A stretch of DNA of 64,000 nt from Kushneria aurantia DSM 21353 (lineage in GTDB: Bacteria > Pseudomonadota > Gammaproteobacteria > Pseudomonadales > Halomonadaceae): assembly GCF_000382245.1 (NCBI RefSeq), contig NZ_KB907876.1, forward strand, positions 30,936 to 94,935, read 5' to 3'. The notes under the pieces were generated by a model. The model had not been told where the DNA came from. It searched no databases and saw only the letters and a program-made list of their open reading frames with translations. Positions 31,514-42,019 of the stretch are shown here, one piece after another. The position numbers and the translations under genes are program-made. The first letter of the stretch is position 1. Every line of letters begins with the position of its first letter.

Positions 31514-31541
31514 ATTATACGAGGCGCCATCGACACGTCAA
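31514..31541 (-). promoter_or_regulatory. Sigma-70 promoter of tRNA-Leu
   Basis: On the - strand TTGACG (31541-31536) and a perfect TATAAT (31519-31514) are separated by 16 nt. Transcription would start about 14 nt before the mature tRNA 5' end. It lies in the spacer shared with the divergent queA gene. Confidence 0.8.
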
Positions 31542-31605
31542 TGACGCCGCCAAACGTCCCGGGTATCATGCGCCCTTCTTTAACTTCATCTCGCTTCGGA
31601 CTTTC

Positions 31606-33814
<2,209 letters not shown>

Positions 33815-33883
33815 AGGAGCGTCGACGCCGCGTCGGATGCCCTATCCGACATGATTGAACAAGAGCTATTCCGAGGACATTTC

Positions 33884-34222
33884 ATGCTCGAATTTCTGAT
33901 TCCGGCCGCCATGGCCGAGGGCGGCGCCGGTGCCGCCGGTGGTGGTGGCGCCATCGCCCAGATCGTCATGCTGGTCGGTTTTGTGCTGATCTTCTACTTC
34001 CTGCTGTGGCGCCCGCAGTCCAAACGCGCCAAGGCGCACAAGAAGCTGATGTCGGAACTTTCCAGGGGCGACGAGGTCACCATCAGCGGTGGCCTGATGG
34101 GCCGCCTGACCCAGGTGGGCGACGAGTTCATCAGCATGGAGATCGCCGAGGGCACCGAAGTCAACGTGCAGAAAAGCTCTGTCGTCAACGTGCTCCCCAA
34201 GGGTACGCTGAAGTCGATCTGA
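33884..34222 (+). CDS. yajC: Sec translocase accessory subunit YajC
   Basis: A 112-residue inner-membrane protein that associates with SecDF in the holotranslocon. An alanine/glycine-rich N-terminus leads to one membrane helix (about 24-44) ending in the conserved LLWRPQSKR. A small soluble domain with GDEVTISGGLMGR follows. GAGGA lies 6 nt before the ATG at 33884. The upstream in-frame ATG (33851) would add 11 residues without family support. Confidence 0.95.
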   Translation: MLEFLIPAAMAEGGAGAAGGGGAIAQIVMLVGFVLIFYFLLWRPQSKRAKAHKKLMSELSRGDEVTISGGLMGRLTQVGDEFISMEIAEGTEVNVQKSSVVNVLPKGTLKSI

Positions 34223-34298
34223 GACTTTTCAGCAGCAGCTGAATGGCCGCCGGAAATCGCCATTCACAGCGCCCGGGCGACACATCTCCGGGGCGCAG

Positions 34299-34338
34299 CG
34301 GGGCTCGACAGATGGCGCCGGTCATCGGTCGAGCCCCG
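34299..34338 (+). promoter_or_regulatory. 11-bp perfect hairpin in the yajC-secD spacer
   Basis: CGGGGCTCGAC (34299-34309) pairs exactly with GTCGAGCCCCG (34328-34338) across an 18-nt loop. No T-run follows. The spacer between yajC and secD is 229 bp. The hairpin could be an mRNA processing or leader element that separates yajC from secDF expression; function is unknown. Confidence 0.45.
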
Positions 34339-34451
34339 TGGCTATCGACGGTAACGTCGCGTCCTGAAGGGCTTTCCAGCCCCGCTCGCCGCCAACCGCC
34401 GATCTTCCCACGAGCTCTTTCGAGTACACCGCCAATCAGGACAGGGCCCCG

Positions 34452-36296
34452 ATGCTCAACCGCTATCCATTATGGAAGTATCTGCTGATACTTCTCGTGA
34501 TCATTGTGGGCGTGCTTTACGCGCTGCCGAATCTATACCCCAAGGACCCCGCCATCCAGATCAGCGGCGCCAACGCCAGCGCCACGGTGAGCGGCGACGA
34601 GATGAACCGCGTCGCCCGGGCCCTGGAGGATGCCGGCATCAACGTCGCGTCGCGCAGTATCGATAACGGCACCGGTCTGTTCAGGCTCGCCAGTGACAAT
34701 CAGCAGACCAGAGCCCGCGATATCGCCGGCGAGCTGCTGGGCCAGCAGTACACGGTAGCGCTCAACCTTGCCGACTCCACGCCGCAGTGGCTGCGTGCCA
34801 TCGGCGCCAAGCCGATGAATCTCGGCCTCGATCTGCGCGGCGGTGTGCACTTCCTGCTGGAAGTGGATATGGACGCTGCCATCGAACAGCGCCTTGAGCT
34901 CAACGCCAGCGCCATGCGCGACACCCTGCGCAGCGAGGGCATTCGCTATCGCGACAGCGAAGCGAGCGATCAGACCCTGTCGTTCAGCTTCGCCAGTGAA
35001 GCGGACCGCGACCGGGCGCGTTCGCTGCTCGCCTCGCAGTATCAGAACTACAGCTTCAGCAATACCGACGAGGGACGTCCGGGCCTGACGCTGTCGCTCA
35101 ACCCGCAGGCGGTCAGCGAAATTCAGGACTACGCCATCAACCAGAACCTCACTACCCTGCGCAATCGCGTCAACGAGCTGGGGGTTTCCGAGCCGCTGGT
35201 ACAGCGCCAGGGGCCCAATCGCATCGTGGTCGAGCTGCCGGGGGTGCAGGATACCGCCGAGGCCAAGCGTATCGTCGGCGCCACCGCCAACCTCGAGTTC
35301 CGCCTCGAAGCGACCGACAGCACGCCGGAAGATCAGCGCCAGACGTTCTCCTTCCGCAATGATGACAGCCGCCGCGCCGCACTGGAGCGTGACGTCATCA
35401 TCACCGGTGACCGCGTCTCCAACGCCAGTACCTCCTTCGATGAGAGCGGCCGGCCGCAGGTCAACATCAACCTCGACGGCCAGGGCGGCAGCCAGATGAA
35501 CCGCGCCAGCCGCGCCAATATCGGCCGTAATATGGCGGTGCTCTATATCGAGCACCGTACCCGTGACCGCACAGTGATGAAAAATGGCGAGCAGGTCACC
35601 GAGCGGGTGCCCTACACCGAGCGCGGCATCATCAGTCTGGCCACCATCCAGAGCGCACTGGGCAACCAGTTCCGCATCACCGGGCTGGACTCCCCCGCCG
35701 AGGCGCGCGAACTGTCGCTGCTGCTGCGCTCCGGCTCGCTGGCGGCACCGATCTACTTCGCCCAGGAGCGTACCATCGGCCCCAGCCTCGGCCAGCAGAA
35801 CATCGAGCGCGGCGTCATTTCCGTCATTGTCGGCCTGCTGCTGGTAGTCGCCTTCATGATCGCCCGCTACAAGGCCTTCGGGGTAATCGCCAACCTGTCG
35901 CTGGCGGTCAATCTGGTATTGCTGATCGCCGCCATGTCGGTGCTCGGCGCTACTCTGACGCTACCCGGCATCGCCGGTATCGTGCTTACGCTGGGCATGG
36001 CGGTGGACGCCAACGTGCTGATCTTCGAGCGCATTCGCGAAGAGCTGCGCGCGCGACCGATACAGCAGGCGATCCACGCCGGCTACGAGCGCGCCTTCAC
36101 CTCCATCGTCGACGCCAACATCACCACCCTGCTGGTGGCGGTCATTCTGTTCTCGATCGGCACCGGACCGGTGCGCGGCTTCGCCGTCACCCTGTCGCTG
36201 GGTATTATCACCTCGGTGTTCACCGCTGTGATGGTCAGTCGCGCCATTACCAACCTGAGCGTGGGTGGCAAGTCGATCAAGAAGCTCTGGATCTGA
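34452..36296 (+). CDS. secD: Protein translocase subunit SecD
   Basis: A 614-residue RND-superfamily membrane protein that works with SecF in proton-driven release of exported proteins. One N-terminal helix precedes a large periplasmic domain (with LGLDLRGGVHFLLEVD near 124-139). Five C-terminal helices follow, with GIAGIVLTLGMAVDANVLIFERIRE-type motifs around 517-541 (Asp near 530 in the proton path). Length is normal. A 229-bp spacer with a strong hairpin precedes it. Confidence 0.97.
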   Translation: MLNRYPLWKYLLILLVIIVGVLYALPNLYPKDPAIQISGANASATVSGDEMNRVARALEDAGINVASRSIDNGTGLFRLASDNQQTRARDIAGELLGQQYTVALNLADSTPQWLRAIGAKPMNLGLDLRGGVHFLLEVDMDAAIEQRLELNASAMRDTLRSEGIRYRDSEASDQTLSFSFASEADRDRARSLLASQYQNYSFSNTDEGRPGLTLSLNPQAVSEIQDYAINQNLTTLRNRVNELGVSEPLVQRQGPNRIVVELPGVQDTAEAKRIVGATANLEFRLEATDSTPEDQRQTFSFRNDDSRRAALERDVIITGDRVSNASTSFDESGRPQVNINLDGQGGSQMNRASRANIGRNMAVLYIEHRTRDRTVMKNGEQVTERVPYTERGIISLATIQSALGNQFRITGLDSPAEARELSLLLRSGSLAAPIYFAQERTIGPSLGQQNIERGVISVIVGLLLVVAFMIARYKAFGVIANLSLAVNLVLLIAAMSVLGATLTLPGIAGIVLTLGMAVDANVLIFERIREELRARPIQQAIHAGYERAFTSIVDANITTLLVAVILFSIGTGPVRGFAVTLSLGIITSVFTAVMVSRAITNLSVGGKSIKKLWI

Positions 36297-36309
36297 GGAG
36301 AGCGCGAAG

Positions 36310-37218
36310 ATGACGCAGATAGATTTCATGGGCAAACGCCGCATCGCCTACGCGGTATCGATCATCCTGGCGGTGGTCGCCCTCGGCGCGCTGACCTTCA
36401 AGGGGCTCAATCTGGGGCTCGACTTCACCGGCGGCACTCAGGTCGAGGTGCGTTACCAGAACGCCCCGCAGCTCGACCAGGTGCGCGAGCGTCTCGAAGA
36501 AGGCGATTTCGGCAACTTCTCGGTGCAGACCTTCGGCGCCAACACCGACATTCTGGTGCGCCTGCAGCAGAGCTTCGACGAGGGCGTCGGCACCCAGGTC
36601 GTCGATGCCCTGCGCAGTGCCGGTAACTCGGTCGAGCTGGTGCGCGCCGAGTATGTCGGCGCTCAGGTCGGCGATCAGCTGCGCGATCAGAGCGGGCTGG
36701 GCATGCTGATTGCGCTGGGCGTGGTGGCGCTCTATGTCGCCTTCCGCTTCCAGTACAAGTTCGCTCTCGGCGCGCTGATCTCGCTGGGCCACGACGTGGT
36801 GATCCTGCTGGGCTTTTTCGCCCTGCTGGGGCTGGATTTCGATCTCACCGTGCTGGCCGCGGTGCTGGCAGTGATCGGCTATTCGCTCAACGACACCATC
36901 ATCGTCTATGACCGCATCCGCGAAAACATCCGCCGCTCCCAGTCCAATGACCTGGTGAAAATCTTCAACGAGGCCATCAACCAGACCCTGTCGCGCACCC
37001 TCTCCACCTCGGGGACCACCCTGCTGGTGCTGCTGGCGCTGTTCTTTCTCGGCGGCGACATGATCCACAACTTCTCGCTGGCGCTGATCGTCGGCGTGGT
37101 GCTGGGCACCTTCTCGTCGATCTACGTCGCTGCCGCCATGCTGCTGTTGGTACACCTGGAGCGCGAGGATCTGATTCCGGCGCAGAAGGAGAACGCGGTC
37201 GACGACGAGGCGCCCTGA
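36310..37218 (+). CDS. secF: Protein translocase subunit SecF
   Basis: A 302-residue partner of SecD with six membrane helices. The N-terminal GLDFTGGTQVEVRY, the VIGYSLNDTIIVYDRIREN motif near 195-213, and a charged C-terminus are typical. The start at 36310 aligns with the family and follows the secD stop by 13 bp with GAGGAG upstream. A bidirectional terminator follows the stop codon. Confidence 0.97.
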   Translation: MTQIDFMGKRRIAYAVSIILAVVALGALTFKGLNLGLDFTGGTQVEVRYQNAPQLDQVRERLEEGDFGNFSVQTFGANTDILVRLQQSFDEGVGTQVVDALRSAGNSVELVRAEYVGAQVGDQLRDQSGLGMLIALGVVALYVAFRFQYKFALGALISLGHDVVILLGFFALLGLDFDLTVLAAVLAVIGYSLNDTIIVYDRIRENIRRSQSNDLVKIFNEAINQTLSRTLSTSGTTLLVLLALFFLGGDMIHNFSLALIVGVVLGTFSSIYVAAAMLLLVHLEREDLIPAQKENAVDDEAP

Positions 37219-37265
37219 ACGGCGTCTTCGCGCAGGCGCCAGCCGTGCTGCGCAACGCAAAAGCA

Positions 37266-37300
37266 AAAGGGCCCGCCCGGCAGTGCCGGACGGGCCCTTT
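37266..37300. terminator. Bidirectional terminator between secF and suhB
   Basis: A 10-bp perfect outer stem (AAAGGGCCCG at 37266-37275 with CGGGCCCTTT at 37291-37300) encloses an inner CCGGC/GCCGG stem. The A-tract before and T-tract after allow termination in both directions, serving secF (+) and suhB (-). Confidence 0.8.
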
Positions 37301-37324
37301 CGATTTACGCCAGCTGGCGGGAAT

Positions 37325-38143
37325 TCAGGCGGGCCCCGGATCCAGCGTCGCAGTCAGGCTGCCCAGCGTCTGCACCAGCTGCTTGAAAAGACGCGGCGAG
37401 GCGGCCATCAGCGCGCCCTCCTCGACGATCTGCGGTGAGCCGTTCGGCGTTCCGGAGAGCGCTCCGCACTCCTTGAGCGCCAGCGATGTGATATTCAGGT
37501 CCTGCTCGTCGAGCCCCAACACGAAGGCGGCATCGAGACGGCCATCGCACAGCTCCAGCATATCGATCAGCGGACAGCCGGAAGCGCGCAGCGCCTCGAC
37601 CCGTTTGCCCAGCTGAGCGGTCAGGGTTTGCCAGGTGGTGAACCAGCGTTCGCGCATCCAGCTCTCCGGCAGCCCCAGCGCCACACGTGTGCCGTCGATC
37701 GCGTGGCGCGACGGCACCCGCATGCGGCGATCGTTGTGATGCGCGCCGCGGCCGCGGCTGATCAGATATTCATCGTCAGTGAAGGGCGAGATCACCACCG
37801 CGTGCTCCGGACGCCCCTTGTAGAGGCACACCACCGACAGCGCGCAGCCCGAGGTGCCGGCAGCGAGATTGGTGTAGCCGTGAAAGAGCTCGACCTTCCA
37901 GTGGTAGTCACGCCCTTCGCCGCGCCCCTCCTGCCAGCCGATATAGCGACCGGAAAGACCGTGTTCGGGGTAGCCACGGGCAAACTGACCGGCGATATGG
38001 CGCTCGGCGCGGCTTGCCGCATCGGCCAGCAGGGCGTCAAGGGTGTTGTCCTCGCGAGCGATATCGAGGCGGTCGCGAACGCGAACGAACTGCTCCTGGG
38101 CGCCGCGCAGCGCGCGCAGGGCAAACTGGACCATCGGATGCAT
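37325..38143 (-). CDS. suhB: SuhB-like protein with degenerate metal site
   Basis: A 272-residue inositol-monophosphatase-fold protein at the usual suhB position (secF-suhB-trmJ). The N-terminus (MHPMVQFALRALR) and overall alignment match SuhB, but the Mg-binding residues do not. The GEE motif reads GRY (65-67), the DPLDG motif reads ELFHG (85-89), and the WDxAAG motif reads QDLNIT (214-219), keeping only Asp215. Phosphatase activity is therefore unlikely. SuhB's other role, as a Nus-type factor in rRNA antitermination, does not need catalysis and may be what is kept. GAGGA precedes the ATG. Confidence 0.85.
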   Translation of the reverse strand: MHPMVQFALRALRGAQEQFVRVRDRLDIAREDNTLDALLADAASRAERHIAGQFARGYPEHGLSGRYIGWQEGRGEGRDYHWKVELFHGYTNLAAGTSGCALSVVCLYKGRPEHAVVISPFTDDEYLISRGRGAHHNDRRMRVPSRHAIDGTRVALGLPESWMRERWFTTWQTLTAQLGKRVEALRASGCPLIDMLELCDGRLDAAFVLGLDEQDLNITSLALKECGALSGTPNGSPQIVEEGALMAASPRLFKQLVQTLGSLTATLDPGPA

Positions 38144-38338
38144 GGAAAGTCCTCGGGTGATGAGAGCTTTTAAAGAGCGATCGAGAAAAGTGTGGTGCGC
38201 CGTTCTTCCATTGCCGGCGCACGCCGATAAAATGGGCCGCTGATCCTATCAGAGCCCGCACCGGGCAGCCAGCCCTGCGCCTTTTACAGGCGCGTGACGG
38301 CTTTCAACAACCTCATTCAGGACAGGCAAGGCAGGTCA

Positions 38339-39136
38339 ATGCTCGAGCGCATCAAGATCGTTTTGATCGGCACCAGTCACCCCGGCAATATTGGCGCCGC
38401 TGCCCGGGCGATGAAAACCATGGGGCTGTCGCGGCTGGTGCTGGTGGCACCACGCTGTGAAGGGATAACCCCTGAGTCGGTGTCGCGCGCTTCCGGCGCC
38501 GACGATATTCTGGACACCACACCGACGCTGGAGACCCTTGAAGCGGCAGTGGCCGACTGCCACTGGGTGGTAGGCGCCAGCGCCCGCTCACGCCACCTGC
38601 CCTGGCCACTGTGCTCGCCGCGCCAGCTCGCCGACCGCCTGCCGGGCGAGATGCAGGCCGGCACGGACAGCGTGGCGCTGGTCTTCGGTCGCGAGGATAG
38701 CGGGCTTTCCAACGAGGAACTGCAGCGCTGCCACAGCCACGTACATATTCCCACCTCGGAAACCTACAGCTCGCTGAACCTGGCCGCCGCCGTTCAGGTG
38801 CTCGCCTACGAATGCCGCCAGGCCTGGCTGAGCACACAGCAGCCCGCGTCTGATCGGCACCCGGCGCCGTTCGGCGTCGAGTGGGACAACCCGCTTGCCG
38901 GCCATGACGATACCGAACGCTTTTTCACGCATCTCGAGCGTACCCTGATCGACATCGGCTTCCACGACCCGCGCAACCCGCGCCAATTGATGGCACGACT
39001 GCGCCGACTCTTTCTGCGCAGCCGCCCGGACGCCATGGAGATCAACATCCTGCGCGGCATTCTGGGTCGCGTCGACCGCCTGGCTCGGCGCTCGGAAGCC
39101 ACCGCCACCGGCGACAGCAGCCGGCGCCATTGTTGA
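38339..39136 (+). CDS. trmJ: tRNA (cytidine/uridine-2'-O-)-methyltransferase TrmJ
   Basis: A 265-residue SPOUT-class methyltransferase that modifies the ribose of nucleotide 32 in certain tRNAs using SAM. Motifs: IVLIGTSHPGNIGAAARAMK near 6-25, ALVFGREDSGLSNEE near 113-127, and the knot motif TSETYSSLNLAAAVQ near 138-152. Start at 38339 (MLERIKIV) aligns with the family and has AAGG 7 nt upstream. The cysE gene often found between trmJ and iscR in relatives is absent here. Confidence 0.94.
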   Translation: MLERIKIVLIGTSHPGNIGAAARAMKTMGLSRLVLVAPRCEGITPESVSRASGADDILDTTPTLETLEAAVADCHWVVGASARSRHLPWPLCSPRQLADRLPGEMQAGTDSVALVFGREDSGLSNEELQRCHSHVHIPTSETYSSLNLAAAVQVLAYECRQAWLSTQQPASDRHPAPFGVEWDNPLAGHDDTERFFTHLERTLIDIGFHDPRNPRQLMARLRRLFLRSRPDAMEINILRGILGRVDRLARRSEATATGDSSRRHC

Positions 39137-39193
39137 CCGCATCGCTCGGGAATACGCATAATTGTGCTTTGATATAGCCAGTGGATCCCGACC

Positions 39194-39670
39194 ATGCGCT
39201 TGACGACCCGGGGCCGCTACGCCGTCACCGCCATGCTCGATCTGGCGCTGCACGGCAACGGCTCGCCCATCAGCCTCGCCGATATTTCGACGCGCCAGCA
39301 GATCTCGCTTTCGTATCTGGAGCAGCTGTTTGCCCGTCTGCGGCGCCAGGGGCTGGTGAGCAGCGTGCGCGGTCCCGGCGGCGGCTATCTGCTGGCCCAT
39401 CCGCCGGCACAGATTTCGGTGGCGCGGGTGATCGACGCGGTCAACGAGTCGGTCGATGCGACCCGCTGTCAGGGCGCCGGCGACTGCCAGCAGGGCGATA
39501 CCTGCCTGACGCACTATCTATGGAGTGACCTGTCGGACGCCATTCACGACTTTCTCGATGCGATCACCCTCGATGAGCTGATGGCGCGACGCGACGTACG
39601 CGCTATCGCGGGTCGACAGACCGGCCACGAGGAAGAGGCCATACGACTGGTGCCGACGGCTGAAACCTGA
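39194..39670 (+). CDS. iscR: Iron-sulfur cluster regulator IscR
   Basis: A 158-residue Rrf2-family regulator carrying a [2Fe-2S] cluster. The cluster ligands Cys92, Cys98, Cys104 and His107 have exactly the E. coli spacing. The N-terminal winged helix begins [18 protein letters not shown]. In relatives it represses the isc operon when loaded with cluster. No good type 1 IscR site was recognised in the 57 bp upstream, so autoregulation is not shown by the sequence. Confidence 0.96.
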   Translation: MRLTTRGRYAVTAMLDLALHGNGSPISLADISTRQQISLSYLEQLFARLRRQGLVSSVRGPGGGYLLAHPPAQISVARVIDAVNESVDATRCQGAGDCQQGDTCLTHYLWSDLSDAIHDFLDAITLDELMARRDVRAIAGRQTGHEEEAIRLVPTAET

Positions 39671-39718
39671 TCTTGCCGGCGCCCGCTGCGGCCCGCCATT
39701 TCGCCAGGACAACTGCTC

Positions 39719-40876
39719 ATGAACGCACAGCCCGTCTATCTCGATTACGCCGCCACCACACCGGTCGATCCGCGCGTGGCGGAAGTGATGGCGCGCCATC
39801 TCACCCTCGACGGCACCTTCGCCAACCCCGCCTCCCGCAGCCACATGGCGGGCTGGCTGGCGGAGCAGGCGGTGGAGAGCGCACGTCGCCGGGTCAGCGA
39901 TCTGATCGGCGCCGACCCGCGCGAGATCGTCTGGACCTCGGGGGCTACCGAGGCCGACAACCTGGCGCTGATCGGCTACATGCGCGCCAACCGCGCCCGC
40001 GGCACGCACCTGATCACCTCGGCGATCGAACACAAGGCGGTGCTCGACAGCGCCACCGCGCTGGAGCGTGAGGGTTTCGAAGTAACCCGTCTGACGCCGC
40101 GAAGCGACGGCAGCATCGACCCGCGGCACCTTGCCGACGCCCTGCGCGAGGATACCGTGCTGGTGTCGCTGATGGCGGTCAACAACGAGCTGGGCAGCAT
40201 CAACGATCTCGCAGCGCTGGGCGCTATCTGCGCCGAACACGGCGTTGCCTTTCACGTCGATGCCGCCCAGGCCGCCGGGCGAGTATCGCTCGATGTCGGC
40301 ACACTGCCCATCGACCTGCTGTCACTGTCGGCGCACAAGGCCTACGGACCCAAGGGCATCGGCGCGCTTTTCGTGCGCCGCGGCGTGCGGCTCGAGGCCC
40401 TGATCCACGGCGGTGGTCATGAGCGCGGTATGCGCTCGGGCACCCTGGCGACCCATCAGATCGTCGGCATGGGCGAGGCGATCTCGCTGATCGAGCAGCA
40501 GTGCGACAGCGATATGCGCCATGTGAGGGCACTGAGCGAACGCTTCTGCCACGGCTTGAACGCACTCGATGGGGTGTGGATCAACGCCGCACAGGGTGAA
40601 CGGGTACCGCATATTCTCAACATCGGCTGCGAGGGCGTCGACGGCGAATCACTGCTGATGGCGCTGCGCGGCCTGGCGGTATCGACCGGCTCGGCCTGTA
40701 ATTCGGCCAGCGTCGACCCCTCCTACGTGCTGACCGGCATCGGCGTGCCGCGCGACCGCGCGCTGGCCTCGATCCGCTTCAGCTTCGGGCGCTTCACCAC
40801 TGAAAATGATATCGACCGGGCACTCAACGAACTCGGTCAGGCACTGGGGTCGCTGAGACAGCGCGAGAGCGCATAG
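39719..40876 (+). CDS. iscS: Cysteine desulfurase IscS
   Basis: A 385-residue PLP enzyme that takes sulfur from cysteine as a persulfide for iron-sulfur clusters and tRNA thiolation. The PLP lysine is Lys207 (SAHKAYGPKG) and the persulfide carrier is Cys327 in STGSACNSAS, both at IscS positions. It is about 20 residues shorter than E. coli IscS; the shortfall includes the C-terminal tail that contacts the IscU scaffold. AGGA lies about 9 nt before the ATG. It is followed by iscA rather than iscU. Confidence 0.93.
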   Translation: MNAQPVYLDYAATTPVDPRVAEVMARHLTLDGTFANPASRSHMAGWLAEQAVESARRRVSDLIGADPREIVWTSGATEADNLALIGYMRANRARGTHLITSAIEHKAVLDSATALEREGFEVTRLTPRSDGSIDPRHLADALREDTVLVSLMAVNNELGSINDLAALGAICAEHGVAFHVDAAQAAGRVSLDVGTLPIDLLSLSAHKAYGPKGIGALFVRRGVRLEALIHGGGHERGMRSGTLATHQIVGMGEAISLIEQQCDSDMRHVRALSERFCHGLNALDGVWINAAQGERVPHILNIGCEGVDGESLLMALRGLAVSTGSACNSASVDPSYVLTGIGVPRDRALASIRFSFGRFTTENDIDRALNELGQALGSLRQRESA

Positions 40877-40943
40877 GCCGCCACGACCATTTTTAACGCA
40901 ACCACTACCGCCACTTTTTACGATCTACCGGGAGGAGACCAGC

Positions 40944-41270
40944 ATGGCCCGGATCACCATTTCCGAAGCCGCCGCCCATCAAATTCGCCACGTGCTCGAC
41001 GAGCGCGGCAGCGGCGAGGGGCTGCGCGTCGCGGTCAAACCCAGCGGCTGCTCCGGCTACAGCTACGTGCTCGATTTCGCCGACCGCGTCGAAACCGGCG
41101 ACGAAGTTTTCGAGGAGCACGGCGTGCGCGTTATCGTCGACCACGAGGCGCTCAACGTGCTCGACGGCACCGAGGTGGACTACGTCAGTGAAGGTCTGAA
41201 CCGCTTCTTTCGCTTCAACAATCCCAACGTGCGCGACGAGTGCGGCTGCGGCGAGAGCTTCAGCGTCTGA
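40944..41270 (+). CDS. iscA: Iron-sulfur cluster carrier IscA (A-type)
   Basis: A 108-residue A-type carrier that receives and passes on iron-sulfur clusters. The three conserved cysteines are Cys36 (PSGCSGY), Cys100 and Cys102 (CGCGES). GGAGGA lies about 8 nt before the ATG. In most relatives iscU precedes it and hscBA-fdx-iscX follow; here it sits alone between iscS and ndk. The sequence could also be called SufA-like; the locus supports IscA. Confidence 0.93.
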   Translation: MARITISEAAAHQIRHVLDERGSGEGLRVAVKPSGCSGYSYVLDFADRVETGDEVFEEHGVRVIVDHEALNVLDGTEVDYVSEGLNRFFRFNNPNVRDECGCGESFSV

Positions 41271-41448
41271 CACCCGTCGATCAGGGCGCGGCGGATGCAT
41301 GTCAGCGCACAGCCGGCTATAATGGCGCGCTTTTCGCCGCGGCCGAGCGTCTGATGCGCTCGTTCGATATCGGCGTCACGAGATACCGCACCCGACGCAA
41401 CGGCGACGCTTTCGGGTAGCCCCATTCAGTACTGGCAAGGAGCCTTTC

Positions 41449-41877
41449 ATGGCACAGCAACGCACCCTCTCCATCATCAAGCCGGACGCAGTGGGCAAAA
41501 ACGCCATCGGCGACATCATCGCCCGCTTCGAGAAGGCCGGCCTGGCCGTGGTGGCCTGCAAGATGCTGCACCTCTCGCAGGAGAAGGCCGAAGGTTTCTA
41601 TGCCGAGCACCGCGAGCGCCCCTTCTTCAATGACCTGGTGGGCTTCATGACCTCCGGCCCGGTGGTCGTGCAGGTGCTCGAGGGCGACAACGCCATCGCC
41701 AAAAACCGCGATCTGATGGGCGCCACCGACCCCAAAAAGGCCGAAGCGGGCACCATTCGTGCCGACTTCGCCAGCTCCATCGACGCCAATGCGGTGCATG
41801 GCTCCGACTCTCCCGAGTCCGCAGAGCGCGAAATCGACTACTTCTTCGCCGCCGACGAGATCTGCCCGCGCGGCTGA
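41449..41877 (+). CDS. ndk: Nucleoside diphosphate kinase
   Basis: A 142-residue enzyme that transfers gamma-phosphate between nucleoside triphosphates and diphosphates. The phospho-histidine is His117 in NAVHGSDS, and the N-terminal [12 protein letters not shown] is canonical. AAGGAG precedes the ATG. A 178-bp upstream spacer suggests its own promoter, and a terminator follows. Confidence 0.98.
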   Translation: MAQQRTLSIIKPDAVGKNAIGDIIARFEKAGLAVVACKMLHLSQEKAEGFYAEHRERPFFNDLVGFMTSGPVVVQVLEGDNAIAKNRDLMGATDPKKAEAGTIRADFASSIDANAVHGSDSPESAEREIDYFFAADEICPRG

Positions 41878-41886
41878 ACCGCCACA

Positions 41887-41930
41887 GGGACTATCCGCGC
41901 CCGTCGCGGATAGCCCTCGTTGTCGTTTGC
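41887..41930 (+). terminator. Hairpin terminator after ndk
   Basis: CTATCCGCG (41891-41899) pairs with CGCGGATAG (41905-41913), and outer GGG/CCC pairs extend the stem past a one-base bulge. A T-rich but interrupted tract (TCGTTGTCGTTTG) follows, so termination strength is moderate. Confidence 0.65.
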
Positions 41931-42019
41931 AAGAGCACTGCGTCAACCGCTGAAGCCCGGTGCTTCAGTCGTTTACTCAGTGCTTTGTACTTTTACCCTC
42001 AGCGGAGGGAATTGCTGTC

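Noticed and set aside
39137..39193. IscR-binding site upstream of iscR
   Set aside because: The 57-bp spacer was read for the type 1 pattern (ATASYYGACT followed by its inverted half) and no acceptable match was seen.
41281..41448. Possible missing iscU or small gene between iscA and ndk
   Set aside because: Only about 170 bp are available and no frame shows IscU, HscB or ferredoxin cysteine motifs.
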